DNA from: Hyphomonadaceae bacterium UBA7672
Lineage (GTDB): Bacteria > Pseudomonadota > Alphaproteobacteria > Caulobacterales > Hyphomonadaceae
Direction: 5' to 3'
Assembly (NCBI GenBank): GCA_002483135.1
Contig: DLHI01000010.1
Coordinates: 62,001 to 126,000 of the forward strand
DNA: 64,000 nt
The notes beneath the pieces are model-generated. The model was not told the origin of the DNA. It ran no database searches and saw only the letters and a program-made list of their open reading frames with translations. The translations under genes and the position numbers were made by a program. Shown piece after piece: positions 1 to 8,559 of the stretch. Positions within the stretch are counted from its first letter, which is position 1. Each line of letters starts with the position of its first letter.

Positions 1-1220
1 GCGTCGGCGAACAGCGGTTTGCGCTGCCACAGCTGTCGGTTCTGGAGCTTGTTCGCGCCGGTAAGCGTTGCGAGCACAAGATCGAAGTCATCAACGCTTC
101 GCGCGTGCTCAGATTGCGCGACCGCCTGTTGCCGCTCGTGTCACTGGCCGATGTGCTGAATCTCATCGTCGATCCCTTCAACGAGAATCAGCTTGCCAGT
201 GTGGTCGTGATGCAGGTTGGCGAAACGCGCTTTGGCCTCATTGTCGATGAAGTCTTCGATACCGAGGAAATCGTCGTGAAGCCCCTGGCAAAGCGCCTCG
301 GTGCATTGTCCGAGTTCTCCGGGGCGACCATCCTGGGAGATGGCGCGGTGATCATGATCCTCGACCCGAATGGCATATCCAGATCAGTCGCCAGCATGGA
401 GCGTTCTGTGGATCGCCTGCTCGAGGAGCAGGCGGCTGCATCGGCCGCAGCGGGAGCTGCTGCTTCTGCGGCCGCACGCACCAGCATGCTGCTCTTCTCG
501 GCCGGCGGCGAGCTGCCCCGCGCATGTCCGCTGTCGCTTGTCACGCGTCTTGAGGACCTCGACGCTTCGCGGTTCGAGCCGACCGCGCGCGGCCTCGTTG
601 TGCAGTATCGCGGCAGGCTGATGCCCCTGGCGTCGGCTGGCGGCGAGATCAAGCGTTCGGGCAGACAGCCCGTCCTCGTCTTCAGCCAGGGCGAAAGCGT
701 CATCGGCCTTGCCGTCGATCGCATTCTCGACATCGTCGAAGACGTGCTCGACATCCAGCTCAGTGACGCATCCCCGGGTGTTCTCGGCACGGCAGTCCTG
801 AAGGGCGCTTCAACCGAGATCATCGATCTTGGCTGGTTCCTCGCCAAGGCGGATCCCGACTGGGCCGTCGCCGCCGCCCAGATCGAGGCGCAGCGCGGCC
901 GCAAACGGGTGCTCCTCATCGAGTCCCACCCTTTCTTCCGGAACCTGCTGGCTCCCGTCGTCACGGCCGCGGGTTACGAGGTCACGATCGCGGCCAATGC
1001 GGAGGAGGCGAAGGCTTCGCTTGCCGCTGGCCAGGCCTTTGACGTCGTTCTCACCGACGCCGACGCGCCGCAGACTTATCCGGTCGCGGGTCCAAACGTG
1101 ATCGCTATTTCCAGCCGGACTGATACCCAGGCCGTACCCAAATCGGACCGCCACGCCCTGCTGGACGCCATCGCCCGCGCCGTGCGCCAGAGCGAGATGG
1201 AAGTGGGAGAGGCCGCATGA
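1..1220 (+). CDS. cheA: Chemotaxis histidine kinase CheA, C-terminal part (partial at window edge)
   Basis: The reading frame is already open at base 3 and gives about 405 residues ending at TGA 1218-1220; the kinase core lies outside the window. The first ~110 residues form the CheW-like regulatory (P5) domain that docks CheA to CheW and receptors, with the RLRDRLLPLVSL motif typical of CheA C-termini. After an Ala-rich linker (about residues 140-160) comes a second, more divergent CheW-like segment, then a terminal receiver-like domain (start RKRVLLIESH) that keeps a candidate phosphoacceptor Asp in FDVVLTDAD but has an eroded acidic pair. CheA proteins with extra CheW and receiver modules occur in alphaproteobacteria. 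Its stop overlaps the cheW start (ATGA), so the two are translationally coupled. Confidence 0.9.
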   Translation, partial: VGEQRFALPQLSVLELVRAGKRCEHKIEVINASRVLRLRDRLLPLVSLADVLNLIVDPFNENQLASVVVMQVGETRFGLIVDEVFDTEEIVVKPLAKRLGALSEFSGATILGDGAVIMILDPNGISRSVASMERSVDRLLEEQAAASAAAGAAASAAARTSMLLFSAGGELPRACPLSLVTRLEDLDASRFEPTARGLVVQYRGRLMPLASAGGEIKRSGRQPVLVFSQGESVIGLAVDRILDIVEDVLDIQLSDASPGVLGTAVLKGASTEIIDLGWFLAKADPDWAVAAAQIEAQRGRKRVLLIESHPFFRNLLAPVVTAAGYEVTIAANAEEAKASLAAGQAFDVVLTDADAPQTYPVAGPNVIAISSRTDTQAVPKSDRHALLDAIARAVRQSEMEVGEAA

Positions 1221-1672
1221 GCACCCGCGAATTCGTTACCTTCCGTATCGGCGAGCAGTTGTTCGGCGTCAGCGTTTCGGAGATTCACGACGTCTTCCGG
1301 CCAGCCGGGATGACCCCGGTCCCCCTTTCCGGATCAGAAATCGCCGGCGTGCTTAATCTTCGTGGACGTATCGTAACCGCCATCGACGCTCGGTCGCGCC
1401 TTGGACTGAAAAAGGACGCAAAAACAGGGAAAAGCCAGACTTTGGCCATCGGCGTTGAGCGCGGTGGGGAGAGCTTTGGGCTGATAATTGACGAGATCGG
1501 AGAGGTCGTCCGGCTTGACGAAAACGCTCTGGAGCAAAACCCCGTTAACCTTGACGCGACATGGTCCTGGGTATCGCGGGGAGTCTGCCGCCTCGAAGAC
1601 CGGCTTCTGGTCATAATGGATATTGACCGGATGCTGGCTGGCGCGAGCGCTGAAGAACCTGCCGCGGCCTAG
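1217..1672 (+). CDS. cheW: Chemotaxis adaptor protein CheW
   Basis: A 151-residue single-domain CheW that links methyl-accepting receptors to CheA at the inner membrane. The sequence begins FVTFRIGEQLFGVSVSEIHDV and contains the NLRGRIVTAIDARSRLGL block, which is the CheW hallmark, followed by the GLIIDEIGEVVRL segment. The start ATG overlaps the cheA stop by four bases and the stop is 12 bases before the next gene, so it sits inside a cheA-cheW-cheY-cheB-cheR operon. Length and domain coverage are normal for the family. Confidence 0.95.
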   Translation: MSTREFVTFRIGEQLFGVSVSEIHDVFRPAGMTPVPLSGSEIAGVLNLRGRIVTAIDARSRLGLKKDAKTGKSQTLAIGVERGGESFGLIIDEIGEVVRLDENALEQNPVNLDATWSWVSRGVCRLEDRLLVIMDIDRMLAGASAEEPAAA

Positions 1673-1684
1673 GTGGAGACCAGC

Positions 1685-2050
1685 ATGAAACGCTGCCTGA
1701 TCGTGGATGATAGTCGCGTTGTCCGGAAAGTTGCGCGACGCATCGTCGAGGACCTGCGCTTCGAGGCCGACGAAGCCGCCGATGGCCAGCAGGCCCTAGA
1801 GACCTGCCGCAAGGCAATGCCCGACGCGGTCTTGCTCGATTGGAACATGCCCGTGATGAACGGCATTGACTTCCTGCGCGCGCTGCGCCGCGAACCGGGC
1901 GGGGATCGTCCTGTCGTTGTGTTCTGCACGACCGAGAACGACATGAGCCACATCGCCGAGGCGATGCGCTCTGGCGCCAACGAATACATCATGAAGCCGT
2001 TCGACTCCGAGATTATCGAATCCAAATTCTCCGAAGTCGGCCTCGTCTGA
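1685..2050 (+). CDS. cheY: Single-domain response regulator, CheY-like
   Basis: A 121-residue stand-alone receiver domain. Counting from ATG 1685, the acidic pair is D8-D9 (VDDS), the phosphoacceptor is D52 (LLDWNMP), the conserved Thr lies in the FCTTEND stretch and the Lys is K104 (IMKPF). A GTG at 1673 is also in frame, but a GGTGGAG ribosome-binding site 6 bases upstream of ATG 1685 favours the shorter form. It sits between cheW and cheB and presumably takes phosphate from CheA to act on the flagellar motor or as a phosphate sink. The gene order supports cheY, although alphaproteobacteria carry several CheY paralogues and the exact role cannot be read from sequence. Confidence 0.9.
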   Translation: MKRCLIVDDSRVVRKVARRIVEDLRFEADEAADGQQALETCRKAMPDAVLLDWNMPVMNGIDFLRALRREPGGDRPVVVFCTTENDMSHIAEAMRSGANEYIMKPFDSEIIESKFSEVGLV

Positions 2051-2060
2051 AAAGCATGTT

Positions 2061-3137
2061 GTGACCGCCGTCGTCCGCCAACCTGTATCTGCCCGTCGCG
2101 TCCGCGCCATGCTCGTGGACGACAGCGCGATCATACGCGGGTTCATGCGGCGCTGGATCGAGGAAGACGGACGCATTGAGTTGGTAAAGGTGTGCGCCGA
2201 CGGTGCGCAGGCCGTCGCAGAGGCTGCCGGCAGCAAGCCTGACGTGATTATCCTCGATATCGAAATGCCCAACATGGATGGGCTCACGGCGCTTCCCCAG
2301 CTTCGTCGCCTCGTCCCGGAAGCGCGCATCGTGATGGCGTCCACGCTGACATCGGCTGGGGCTTCGCAGACCGTCAAGGCGCTGGCGCTGGGCGCCGCCG
2401 ACTACATTGCCAAGCCGCAGACCAGCCAGATCGGCGGCGTCGACTCCTATCGCAAGGACCTGCTCGACAAGATCGTCGCGCTGGGCGAGCGATCATCCGG
2501 CGCCGTCCGCCCTCGCGCCGAATACCGGTTGCGTCCGCGCCCTCTGATCGCGCGACGTCCGGCCGCCATGGTTGTCGCATCGTCCACCGGCGGCCCCGCC
2601 GCGCTCCCCGCGCTTCTGGGTCCCATCGGGCGCAGTATCTCTCAGCCAATTCTCATCGTGCAGCACATGCCCGCTACGTTCACGCCCCTGCTGGCCGAGA
2701 AGCTGGAGCAAGCTATCGGCAAGCCCTGTCGCGAGGCCGTGGACGGCGAGAGCATTGCCGCGGGCGCCATTCTGATTGCGCCGGGCGACCAGCATATGCG
2801 TGTCATCAAGGGCGCAGCGGGCGCGACGATCCGGCTCGACCGTGGCGAGCCCGTCAATTCCTGCCGCCCTGCCGCCGATCCGCTTTTCGAGACCGCCGCA
2901 ACCGCCTTCGGCGGTCGCGTGCTGGGCGTCGTACTCACCGGCATGGGCCACGACGGCCGCACGGGCGCCGGCAATGTCGTCGCCGCCGGTGGACGTGTAA
3001 TCGTGCAGGATGAGGCTTCCAGCGTCGTCTGGGGCATGCCGGGCGCCGTCGCTCAGGCAGGCCACGCGGAGGCCGTCCTCCCATTGCACGATCTGGGTCA
3101 GATGGCCTTGCGCCTGATGAATGGAGAAGCTGCTTGA
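2061..3137 (+). CDS. cheB: Protein-glutamate methylesterase/deamidase CheB
   Basis: CheB removes methyl groups from chemoreceptors during adaptation. The 358-residue protein has an N-terminal receiver domain (about 14-130; phosphoacceptor D66 in IILDIEMPNMDG) and a C-terminal methylesterase domain (about 165-355). The catalytic triad is visible as S175 in ASSTGG, H202 in QHMP and D298 in TGMGHDG. The start is a GTG; an in-frame ATG at 2109 would begin directly at the receiver domain (MLVDDSA) and is a real alternative. The stop overlaps the cheR start by four bases, pairing the methylesterase with its opposing methyltransferase. Confidence 0.96.
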   Translation: MTAVVRQPVSARRVRAMLVDDSAIIRGFMRRWIEEDGRIELVKVCADGAQAVAEAAGSKPDVIILDIEMPNMDGLTALPQLRRLVPEARIVMASTLTSAGASQTVKALALGAADYIAKPQTSQIGGVDSYRKDLLDKIVALGERSSGAVRPRAEYRLRPRPLIARRPAAMVVASSTGGPAALPALLGPIGRSISQPILIVQHMPATFTPLLAEKLEQAIGKPCREAVDGESIAAGAILIAPGDQHMRVIKGAAGATIRLDRGEPVNSCRPAADPLFETAATAFGGRVLGVVLTGMGHDGRTGAGNVVAAGGRVIVQDEASSVVWGMPGAVAQAGHAEAVLPLHDLGQMALRLMNGEAA

Positions 3138-3961
3138 ACAGCCAGGATTTCGATTTCGTCTCGCAACTGCTGCGCAAACGTGCCGGCATCGTGCTCACGG
3201 GCGACAAGATGTACCTGCTCGAAAGCCGGCTGGCGCCGCTTGCGCGCAAGGAGGGGCTGCCGTCCATCGACGATCTCATTCATGTGGTGCGCTCACGCCG
3301 TGAGGAGCGCCTGATCGCGCAGGTGGTCGATGTGATGACCACCAATGAAACCTTCTTCTTCCGCGACAAGACGCCGTTCGATCATCTGAAGGAAGCCATC
3401 TTCCCCGTGCTCGCTCAGGCAAGACGCGGTAGCCGCATCCGGATCTGGTGCGCGGCCTGCTCGACAGGGCAGGAGCCCTATTCGATCGCGATGATGCTCG
3501 ACCAGAATCCGGCGCTGACCGGCGGCGTGCCGGTCGAGATCGTCGCCACCGACATCTCGGATCGCTGCCTTGATCGCGGCCGTCAGGGACTGTTCACGCA
3601 GTTTGAAGTGCAGCGCGGCCTGCCGGTGCAGATGCTGATGCACTATTTCACACAGCAGGATGATCACTGGCGCATCTCGGAACGCCTGCGCCAGATGGTG
3701 AGCTTCAGGAAGCTCAACCTGATGGATACGACGTATAATCTTGGCCGCTTCGACATCGTCTTCTGCCGCAACGTGCTGATCTATTTCGATGGACCGACCA
3801 AGGGCGAAGTGATGGATCGCATCGCCGGCACGATGAACCCGGGCGGGTTCCTGCTGCTTGGCGCCGCCGAATCCATCGTCGGTCTCTCCCAGTCATTCGA
3901 AGCGACGCAGGATCGCCGCGGACTCTACAAGCTGGCCGCGCGAGCAGCAAAGGTCGCCTGA
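3134..3961 (+). CDS. cheR: Chemotaxis protein methyltransferase CheR
   Basis: CheR methylates glutamates of chemoreceptors using S-adenosylmethionine. The 275-residue protein has the helical N-terminal domain (residues 1-80), then a Rossmann-fold methyltransferase domain with the SAM-binding block IRIWCAACSTGQEPYSIAMM and the FDIVFCRNVLIYF motif of the family. It closes the che operon, and the downstream gene on the opposite strand ends 13 bases away. Length and motifs are normal. Confidence 0.96.
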   Translation: MNSQDFDFVSQLLRKRAGIVLTGDKMYLLESRLAPLARKEGLPSIDDLIHVVRSRREERLIAQVVDVMTTNETFFFRDKTPFDHLKEAIFPVLAQARRGSRIRIWCAACSTGQEPYSIAMMLDQNPALTGGVPVEIVATDISDRCLDRGRQGLFTQFEVQRGLPVQMLMHYFTQQDDHWRISERLRQMVSFRKLNLMDTTYNLGRFDIVFCRNVLIYFDGPTKGEVMDRIAGTMNPGGFLLLGAAESIVGLSQSFEATQDRRGLYKLAARAAKVA

Positions 3962-3974
3962 CGCGGCCCCGGGG

Positions 3975-6239
3975 CTATTGCGCCGGCGCAAGCGCTGGAG
4001 CAATGGCCTGAATCAGTTCGCGCACGTTGATCGGTTTGCCCGCAACGCCCGCGAAGCCTCCGGAAATGTAGGCTGCCACATCCTCGTTCGACAGCTTCGC
4101 TGTGAGTGCGATCGCCGGCGTCCAACGGTTCAGGCCTTGAGGATCGGCGCGAAGGCTGCGCAGGGTCTCCAACCCGTCCATGTCGGGCATGACGATGTCC
4201 ATCAGGATAATGTCGAAAGACTGCATCCCGCAAACATCCAGCGCCTCAGCTCCCGATGCGCAGAGCGTGATATCCATCCCGAACTTGCCCAGCAGCAGTT
4301 CCACGATCCGACGGTTCTTCTCGTTGTCGTCAACGCAGAGCACCTGACGCCCGACCCATACCGGATCAGAGACGGCATCGCTTGCCCGCTCGCCTCCACG
4401 GGCGCACACCTCAACTGCGAGAGACAGGCGGAAATGTGCGCCGTCGCGCCGCGCCGGCTCCAGCGTGAGATCGCCCCCCATTAGTCGCGCCAGTCTGCGC
4501 GAGATGAAGAGGCCCAGGCCGGTTCCGCCCCGGCTGGCATTGCCCGGCGATTGTTCAAAGGGAGCGAAGATGCTCTCCGCAACTGCATCGGGAACGCCTG
4601 AACCGCTGTCGATGACGCTGAGTGCGATCTCGGTTCGGCCGTCCGGATGGTCGTGCGTCGACAGGATCACCCGTACCGCGCCCGCGTTAGTGAATTTGAT
4701 CGCGTTGGAAAGCAGATTCCCGAGAATCTGCCGGATACGTCCGCCGTCGACCATAAGCATGCGGGTATCGGCGCCGTCGCAGTCGACCTGCAGCGATAGA
4801 CCCTTGTCCTGCGCCTGTGGCCGCCACATGTCCACGGTGCGGTTCACGAGTGCGCGCATATCGGTTGGGCCCACCAGAATGTCCAGCTTTCCCGCATCGA
4901 TCTTGGAAACGTCCAGAAGGTCGCTGACAATGGCGAGGAGGCCGCGTCCTGCGTCATCGATCAGGTTCACCAGTTCCGTCGACTCACGCTCCGGTGCGCC
5001 TCGTTTCAAGACTTCGACTGCGCCCATGATGGCGTTCAGCGGCGTGCGCACTTCGTGGCTCATCATCGCGATGAAGTCCGACTTCGCCTTGTCCGCTGCA
5101 CGCGCCTGATCCCGGCCTTGGCGCAGCGCTTCCTCTGCAACCTTGATGAAGTTGATGTCCTGCAGCGATCCGGAAATCCGGATCGAGCCATCTGGGTTGG
5201 TGATGTAGCGCGCGCGCGCCGAAAACCACCGATAGCCGCGCGTCCGTGTGTTCAGGCGGAAATCGACGCGGAGGCGGGTCATCCGCGTGCGCGCCGCCGC
5301 AAAGGCCTCACGCAATGTCGCGATGTCGTCTGGATGCACAAAGTTCTCGATGCCATCCCAGACGCCGTCGAACTCTTCGGCGGAATAGCCGGTCACCGTC
5401 TGGAAACTCTCCGAGACATGGAAGCGCCTGACCCTCATGTCCGGCACGTCCCACAGCCCGACCCGCGCTGCTTCAAGTGCAACGCGGCTGCGCGCGGCGT
5501 TTTCGAGGATCACGTCGTTGGCGGCGCGAAGGTGGGTGACAGCGTAGTCGCGAGACAAGTTCGCGATCCATGCCATCCCGGCCAGCGCCACTGTGGACAG
5601 CATCAGGATGATGAAAGTGACGACCGTGCTGGCTGTGCTTGTGTAGGTCGTCGGGACGCCGATCAGGCCGACGGCGCAGACCATGCTGAAGCCGAACACC
5701 ACGATTCCGGAGACCAGTGTGGCCCAGCGCATTCGCCCACGCTGGAACATGATCGAAGCGCCCGCGATCACCGGCAGGAGTGCGATGACCGGCGCAATGA
5801 TTCCCGAATGTCGAAACACGAGTATGCCGATCACCAGAAGATGAACGAGCAACAGGGCGTCCACGATCCTCTGAACGTTTCGCCGAACTCTCATCTGGGC
5901 AAAGCCGAAATAGCATGCCGCAGCGATCAGGATCGCGATGATGTGCGACACGATGTGCGCCGGGTTCGCGATCAGCACGATGATCGAACTGGACAGCCAG
6001 CCGACGACCGCGAAAAGGCACAGATATCCGCAGGCGACGTGCCACGTTGCATCGACATGGCTGCCAAGCTTTTCCACGTCAGCGTAGAATCTGCTTCTCA
6101 ATTGTCCGGAGAGAAAAGCGAAGATGACCTGTAACGCACCGCTCAGCGGAGCGCCGCTCCGCTCTGCCGGTTGGGTCGCTGCAATGGAGGCTGGCTGGTT
6201 GATGATAGTGACCCCAAGGTCAAAGGTTACAGACTGCAA
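3975..6239 (-). CDS. Membrane-bound hybrid sensor histidine kinase with PAS and receiver domains
   Basis: A 754-residue hybrid kinase. Residues about 65-225 hold five or six hydrophobic membrane segments without a large periplasmic loop, followed by a PAS domain (about 250-365). The dimerisation/phosphoacceptor domain has H395 in MMSHEVRTPLNA, the ATPase domain has the NLLSNAIKFT N-box, DSGSGVP G1 and GGTGLGLFISR G2 boxes, and the C-terminal receiver (about 632-750) has acidic residues VDDN and phosphoacceptor D681 (LMDIVMPDMDG). Signal and target are unknown. It converges on cheR and is probably not part of the che operon. No dedicated response regulator is adjacent, so phosphate may pass to a histidine phosphotransferase elsewhere. 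Confidence 0.9.
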   Translation of the reverse strand: MQSVTFDLGVTIINQPASIAATQPAERSGAPLSGALQVIFAFLSGQLRSRFYADVEKLGSHVDATWHVACGYLCLFAVVGWLSSSIIVLIANPAHIVSHIIAILIAAACYFGFAQMRVRRNVQRIVDALLLVHLLVIGILVFRHSGIIAPVIALLPVIAGASIMFQRGRMRWATLVSGIVVFGFSMVCAVGLIGVPTTYTSTASTVVTFIILMLSTVALAGMAWIANLSRDYAVTHLRAANDVILENAARSRVALEAARVGLWDVPDMRVRRFHVSESFQTVTGYSAEEFDGVWDGIENFVHPDDIATLREAFAAARTRMTRLRVDFRLNTRTRGYRWFSARARYITNPDGSIRISGSLQDINFIKVAEEALRQGRDQARAADKAKSDFIAMMSHEVRTPLNAIMGAVEVLKRGAPERESTELVNLIDDAGRGLLAIVSDLLDVSKIDAGKLDILVGPTDMRALVNRTVDMWRPQAQDKGLSLQVDCDGADTRMLMVDGGRIRQILGNLLSNAIKFTNAGAVRVILSTHDHPDGRTEIALSVIDSGSGVPDAVAESIFAPFEQSPGNASRGGTGLGLFISRRLARLMGGDLTLEPARRDGAHFRLSLAVEVCARGGERASDAVSDPVWVGRQVLCVDDNEKNRRIVELLLGKFGMDITLCASGAEALDVCGMQSFDIILMDIVMPDMDGLETLRSLRADPQGLNRWTPAIALTAKLSNEDVAAYISGGFAGVAGKPINVRELIQAIAPALAPAQ

Positions 6240-6323
6240 CCCAAGCCTTAACTTTCCCTTGGCTGGCTGTTCACGGCCCCGGTCGATCGGCGGACGTCGA
6301 ACAACTGAGCCACCTGGACAACG

Positions 6324-6713
6324 TCAGTCCATGTAGCTGCGAGCGATGGCGTCGGCGAGTTCCTTGCCGCGCGCAGCGATTCGGGCTTCCGCGCCGGAGG
6401 ATGAGTCGTTGCAGCTGGGCGTCTCGCGCCTCTGCCCCTGATAACCCCGGTTGAATGCGCTCGTGAGGGCGGCCCGGCGCGAACCACCTCCCTCGTACGA
6501 CATCATGGTCAGCATGTAGTTGCGCCAATATCCATCCTGGTCGCCGTTGCAGAGCGTACGCACCGCATGCGCCCGTCCCAGCGTTTCAGCCAGTTCGCTG
6601 ACCATGTGCAGCGGCGCCTCGCGCGGAGGCGCAGGCTTCTCTTCCGGTTCCTGCGCAAAGGCGGGAAGGGCAAGCAGGAGAGCGCTGACGCAGGCAAGGG
6701 CGAAACGAGTCAT
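6324..6713 (-). CDS. Small secreted protein of the TIGR02301 (DUF2385) family
   Basis: A 129-residue protein with a clear signal peptide (residues 1-20, cleavage around AFA-QE). The core VRTLCNGDQDGYWRNYM, an AFNRGYQG motif and a later conserved Cys (SCND) match my memory of TIGR02301, an alphaproteobacterial family of unknown function. The two cysteines (C55 and about C101) may form a disulfide in the periplasm. It is the last chromosomal gene before the island; its start lies about 90 bases from the truncated tRNA-Leu. Confidence 0.7.
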   Translation of the reverse strand: MTRFALACVSALLLALPAFAQEPEEKPAPPREAPLHMVSELAETLGRAHAVRTLCNGDQDGYWRNYMLTMMSYEGGGSRRAALTSAFNRGYQGQRRETPSCNDSSSGAEARIAARGKELADAIARSYMD

Positions 6714-6800
6714 ACAGACACACTAACGCGCCCCCGCGCCGCTGGCAAAACGACACGGCAGGCTTGCCTTTTGGCGTCTTATAGGCGTGAACATGCGGCG

Positions 6801-6844
6801 CACGCGGGCGTGGCGGAACTGGTAGACGCACCAGACTTAAAATC
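6801..6844 (+). repeat. attL: 44-bp direct repeat containing the cut-off 5' part of tRNA-Leu(TAA)
   Basis: These 44 bases are identical to 53020-53063. They cover the last three bases before the tRNA, the acceptor 5' strand, the D arm and the anticodon arm through the TAA anticodon (CTTAAAATC). After base 6844 the two copies diverge: here the sequence runs into the integrase gene, at 53064 it continues into a normal tRNA. This is the left attachment site of the island. Confidence 0.93.
6804..6844 (+). pseudogene. tRNA-Leu(TAA) 5' fragment displaced by island integration
   Basis: The fragment starts GCGGGCGTGGCGGAACTGG like the complete tRNA at 53023 and stops just after the anticodon. It lacks the 3' anticodon strand, variable arm, T arm and acceptor 3' strand and cannot form a tRNA. 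It lies next to the original left chromosomal flank, so this is probably the ancestral 5' end of the gene, now separated from its 3' half by the island. Confidence 0.9.
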
Positions 6845-6858
6845 ATGAGGGCATGCAT

Positions 6859-7974
6859 CTAAGTCCCGGACTGCTTTTGGATTTCTGAAAGCGTGGCATT
6901 CTCGTCGGGACTATGTCGGGACATTCCGTTGATGGCCTCCCGGATTTCGTCCTCGTGGACGTGGGCATAGCGAAGTGTCGAAACGATGCTGGCATGCCCA
7001 AGAAAGTCCTTCGCGAGTTTCAGGTTCTGTGTCTTGCGCAATATCCGCGTGCCTGCGTGGTGCCGGACCCCATGGATGACGCGAGAGGTCGTAATGCCGG
7101 CCCGCTTCGCGGCGGCACGGAGCAGGTCAGCCAGTTTCCAGTAATCGAAGGTGTTCACATGCTCGCGCTGGTCGGCCCGGGCCTGCCCCGCCATGGCCGC
7201 AAGGATGCGCGCATGATCGGCCCGGAGCGGCTGCGTCAGGATCTCGTCGTATTTACGGTAGCGCCCTTCGATCGTCAGCCGACGGCCATCGGCATCGACC
7301 GCGTCAGGCGAAAACCACAGCTCCCCGAAACGCAGGCCGTAAGCGAACAGGACATCAAGCCAGAAGCGCGGTAGGGGTTCCAGCTGGTTCCGCCACGCGT
7401 CCACCTGCGCGTCTGTATATTCCTGCACAACTCCCTTGGTCTCGCGGCCCCGCAGCGCCCCCCAGTCTATCTCCGGCATTCCTTTTGCGCCCCACACGCG
7501 ACGCGCTCGCCGCAGAATGGGGCGTAACGTGCAGTCGATTATGTCGCGATTTATCGTTGCATCTGTAGGCACGCGTGGCGGCAACTTCGGGCCCGGTTTG
7601 CGCCGCCGCGCCGACTTCGCGTGGGGCCTCAAATTCATCCCGCGCCTCTTGGCGATGGCTTCCTGAACGCGGCGGGCATCGATCTCTCGTAGCTTCGTGT
7701 TCTTGCCGATGCATGCGCTGACCACTTGCAGCTGGCGCTTTAGCCCATCCGCCGACCGCTTGTATTGGGCCACCTCATCCCAGTACTGCCCGCAGGCCTC
7801 ATCTAACGTCCAGTCTCCGGCGTCGGGACCAGTACCGGTCGCGGCCTCAAGTCGGCGCGTTCGCTCAACGGCTTCGGCCGCCCGCTTTGTCGTTTGGCCG
7901 GTCGAACCGTGGAACCTCCGGCCCTTGAGAACGAAGTCGTAGTGCCAGTATTGGCCGTGGAGGTAGACGGACAC
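6859..7974 (-). CDS. int: Tyrosine recombinase (integrase) of the genomic island
   Basis: A 371-residue tyrosine recombinase that should catalyse site-specific insertion and excision. The N-terminal part (VYLHGQYWHYDFVLKGRRF) resembles the arm-binding/SAM-like region of phage-type integrases. The catalytic domain (about 165-350) shows the first Arg in YGLRFGEL, the His-x-x-Arg box in HGVRHHAGTRIL, the second His in LGHASIV and the nucleophilic Tyr in STLRYAHVH. Its 3' end lies 15 bases from the 44-bp attL repeat, the usual position for an element integrase. The last codons overlap a repeated motif also present at the right end (6903-6922). The start overlaps the upstream HTH gene by about 170 bases, an unusually long overlap. 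Confidence 0.94.
   Translation of the reverse strand: MSVYLHGQYWHYDFVLKGRRFHGSTGQTTKRAAEAVERTRRLEAATGTGPDAGDWTLDEACGQYWDEVAQYKRSADGLKRQLQVVSACIGKNTKLREIDARRVQEAIAKRRGMNLRPHAKSARRRKPGPKLPPRVPTDATINRDIIDCTLRPILRRARRVWGAKGMPEIDWGALRGRETKGVVQEYTDAQVDAWRNQLEPLPRFWLDVLFAYGLRFGELWFSPDAVDADGRRLTIEGRYRKYDEILTQPLRADHARILAAMAGQARADQREHVNTFDYWKLADLLRAAAKRAGITTSRVIHGVRHHAGTRILRKTQNLKLAKDFLGHASIVSTLRYAHVHEDEIREAINGMSRHSPDENATLSEIQKQSGT
6903..6922. repeat. Candidate integrase arm-type site, left copy
   Basis: The 20-mer CGTCGGGACTATGTCGGGAC occurs here, inside the integrase 3' coding end, and again at 52895-52914 near the right end in the same orientation. Internally it is a tandem pair of GTCGGGAC separated by three bases. 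A related GTCCCGGA occurs at about 6863-6870. Direct-repeat arm sites at both element ends are typical of tyrosine-recombinase att regions; this role is inferred. Confidence 0.55.
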
Positions 7975-8222
7975 GATGGCCCTCCTGTGCTCTTCGCTCG
8001 CGCAATAAAGGAGCGCACATCTGCTGGGTCGAACCGAACTGCCCTCAATCCTACGCGAATTACTGGCAGGCTCCCGGTGTGAACCAGCCGTCGTACGGTT
8101 TTATCGTTCACGCCCAACACAGCGGCAACTTCACGCGTGTCCATCAAGGGTTCAACAAGGCCAATCGTGTGCTTTGTTGGCGGATGGTTGTGGATAATTC
8201 TCTTTCGGAGGTCGTCGGACAT
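7803..8222 (-). CDS. Excisionase-like helix-turn-helix protein overlapping the integrase
   Basis: From ATG 8222 the frame gives 139 residues. The stretch LMDTREVAAVLGVNDKTVRR followed by LPVIRVGLRAVRFDPADVRSFI is a winged HTH of the excisionase/MerR-like type found beside integrases, where it directs excision or controls integrase expression. The conserved part ends near residue 82; the remainder (about 57 residues, low complexity) runs through the integrase start in another frame and may not be functional. A shorter start at 8144 (MDTREV) is possible. The frame is open further upstream to 8441 but that part looks random. Confidence 0.65.
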   Translation of the reverse strand: MSDDLRKRIIHNHPPTKHTIGLVEPLMDTREVAAVLGVNDKTVRRLVHTGSLPVIRVGLRAVRFDPADVRSFIARAKSTGGPSCPSTSTANTGTTTSFSRAGGSTVRPAKRQSGRPKPLSERADLRPRPVLVPTPETGR

Positions 8223-8559
8223 CGAACGCCTCCATCTCTTCACCTTGCAAACGGACGAGCTGAATCGGCCAAGCCTCGAGAGTGGGTCGCGTTCGACGCA
8301 CCTACTTCCACTACCCCGGCTGCGAGCGCGGCGCTCACCACAGGACGCGCCTTCGGACGGTTCCGCAGCTGCCTCGAAAATTTTAGGATGTGGGGGGCGC
8401 AGTTCGACCCATGTGTAAATTGTCACGATTCGTGCGCGCATGACAAGGAGTGGGCCGGGCAGGACCCACTCAGCAGGAAAACGAACTACTTAAGAGCAAT
8501 ATGGCCAGGCAGTACCAACAAATGTACCAACACTCTTGCCAGCCGCTAGGAAGACACCT
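8223..8559. other. Gene-free stretch between the excisionase-like gene and an IS3 remnant
   Basis: About 340 bases with no convincing gene on either strand. It should contain the promoter of the HTH-integrase pair (reading left). I recognise no RNA gene or clear operator. Confidence 0.4.

Noticed and set aside
6804..6890. A second functional tRNA-Leu at the left boundary
   Set aside because: Sequence identity stops after the anticodon; no T arm or acceptor 3' strand follows.
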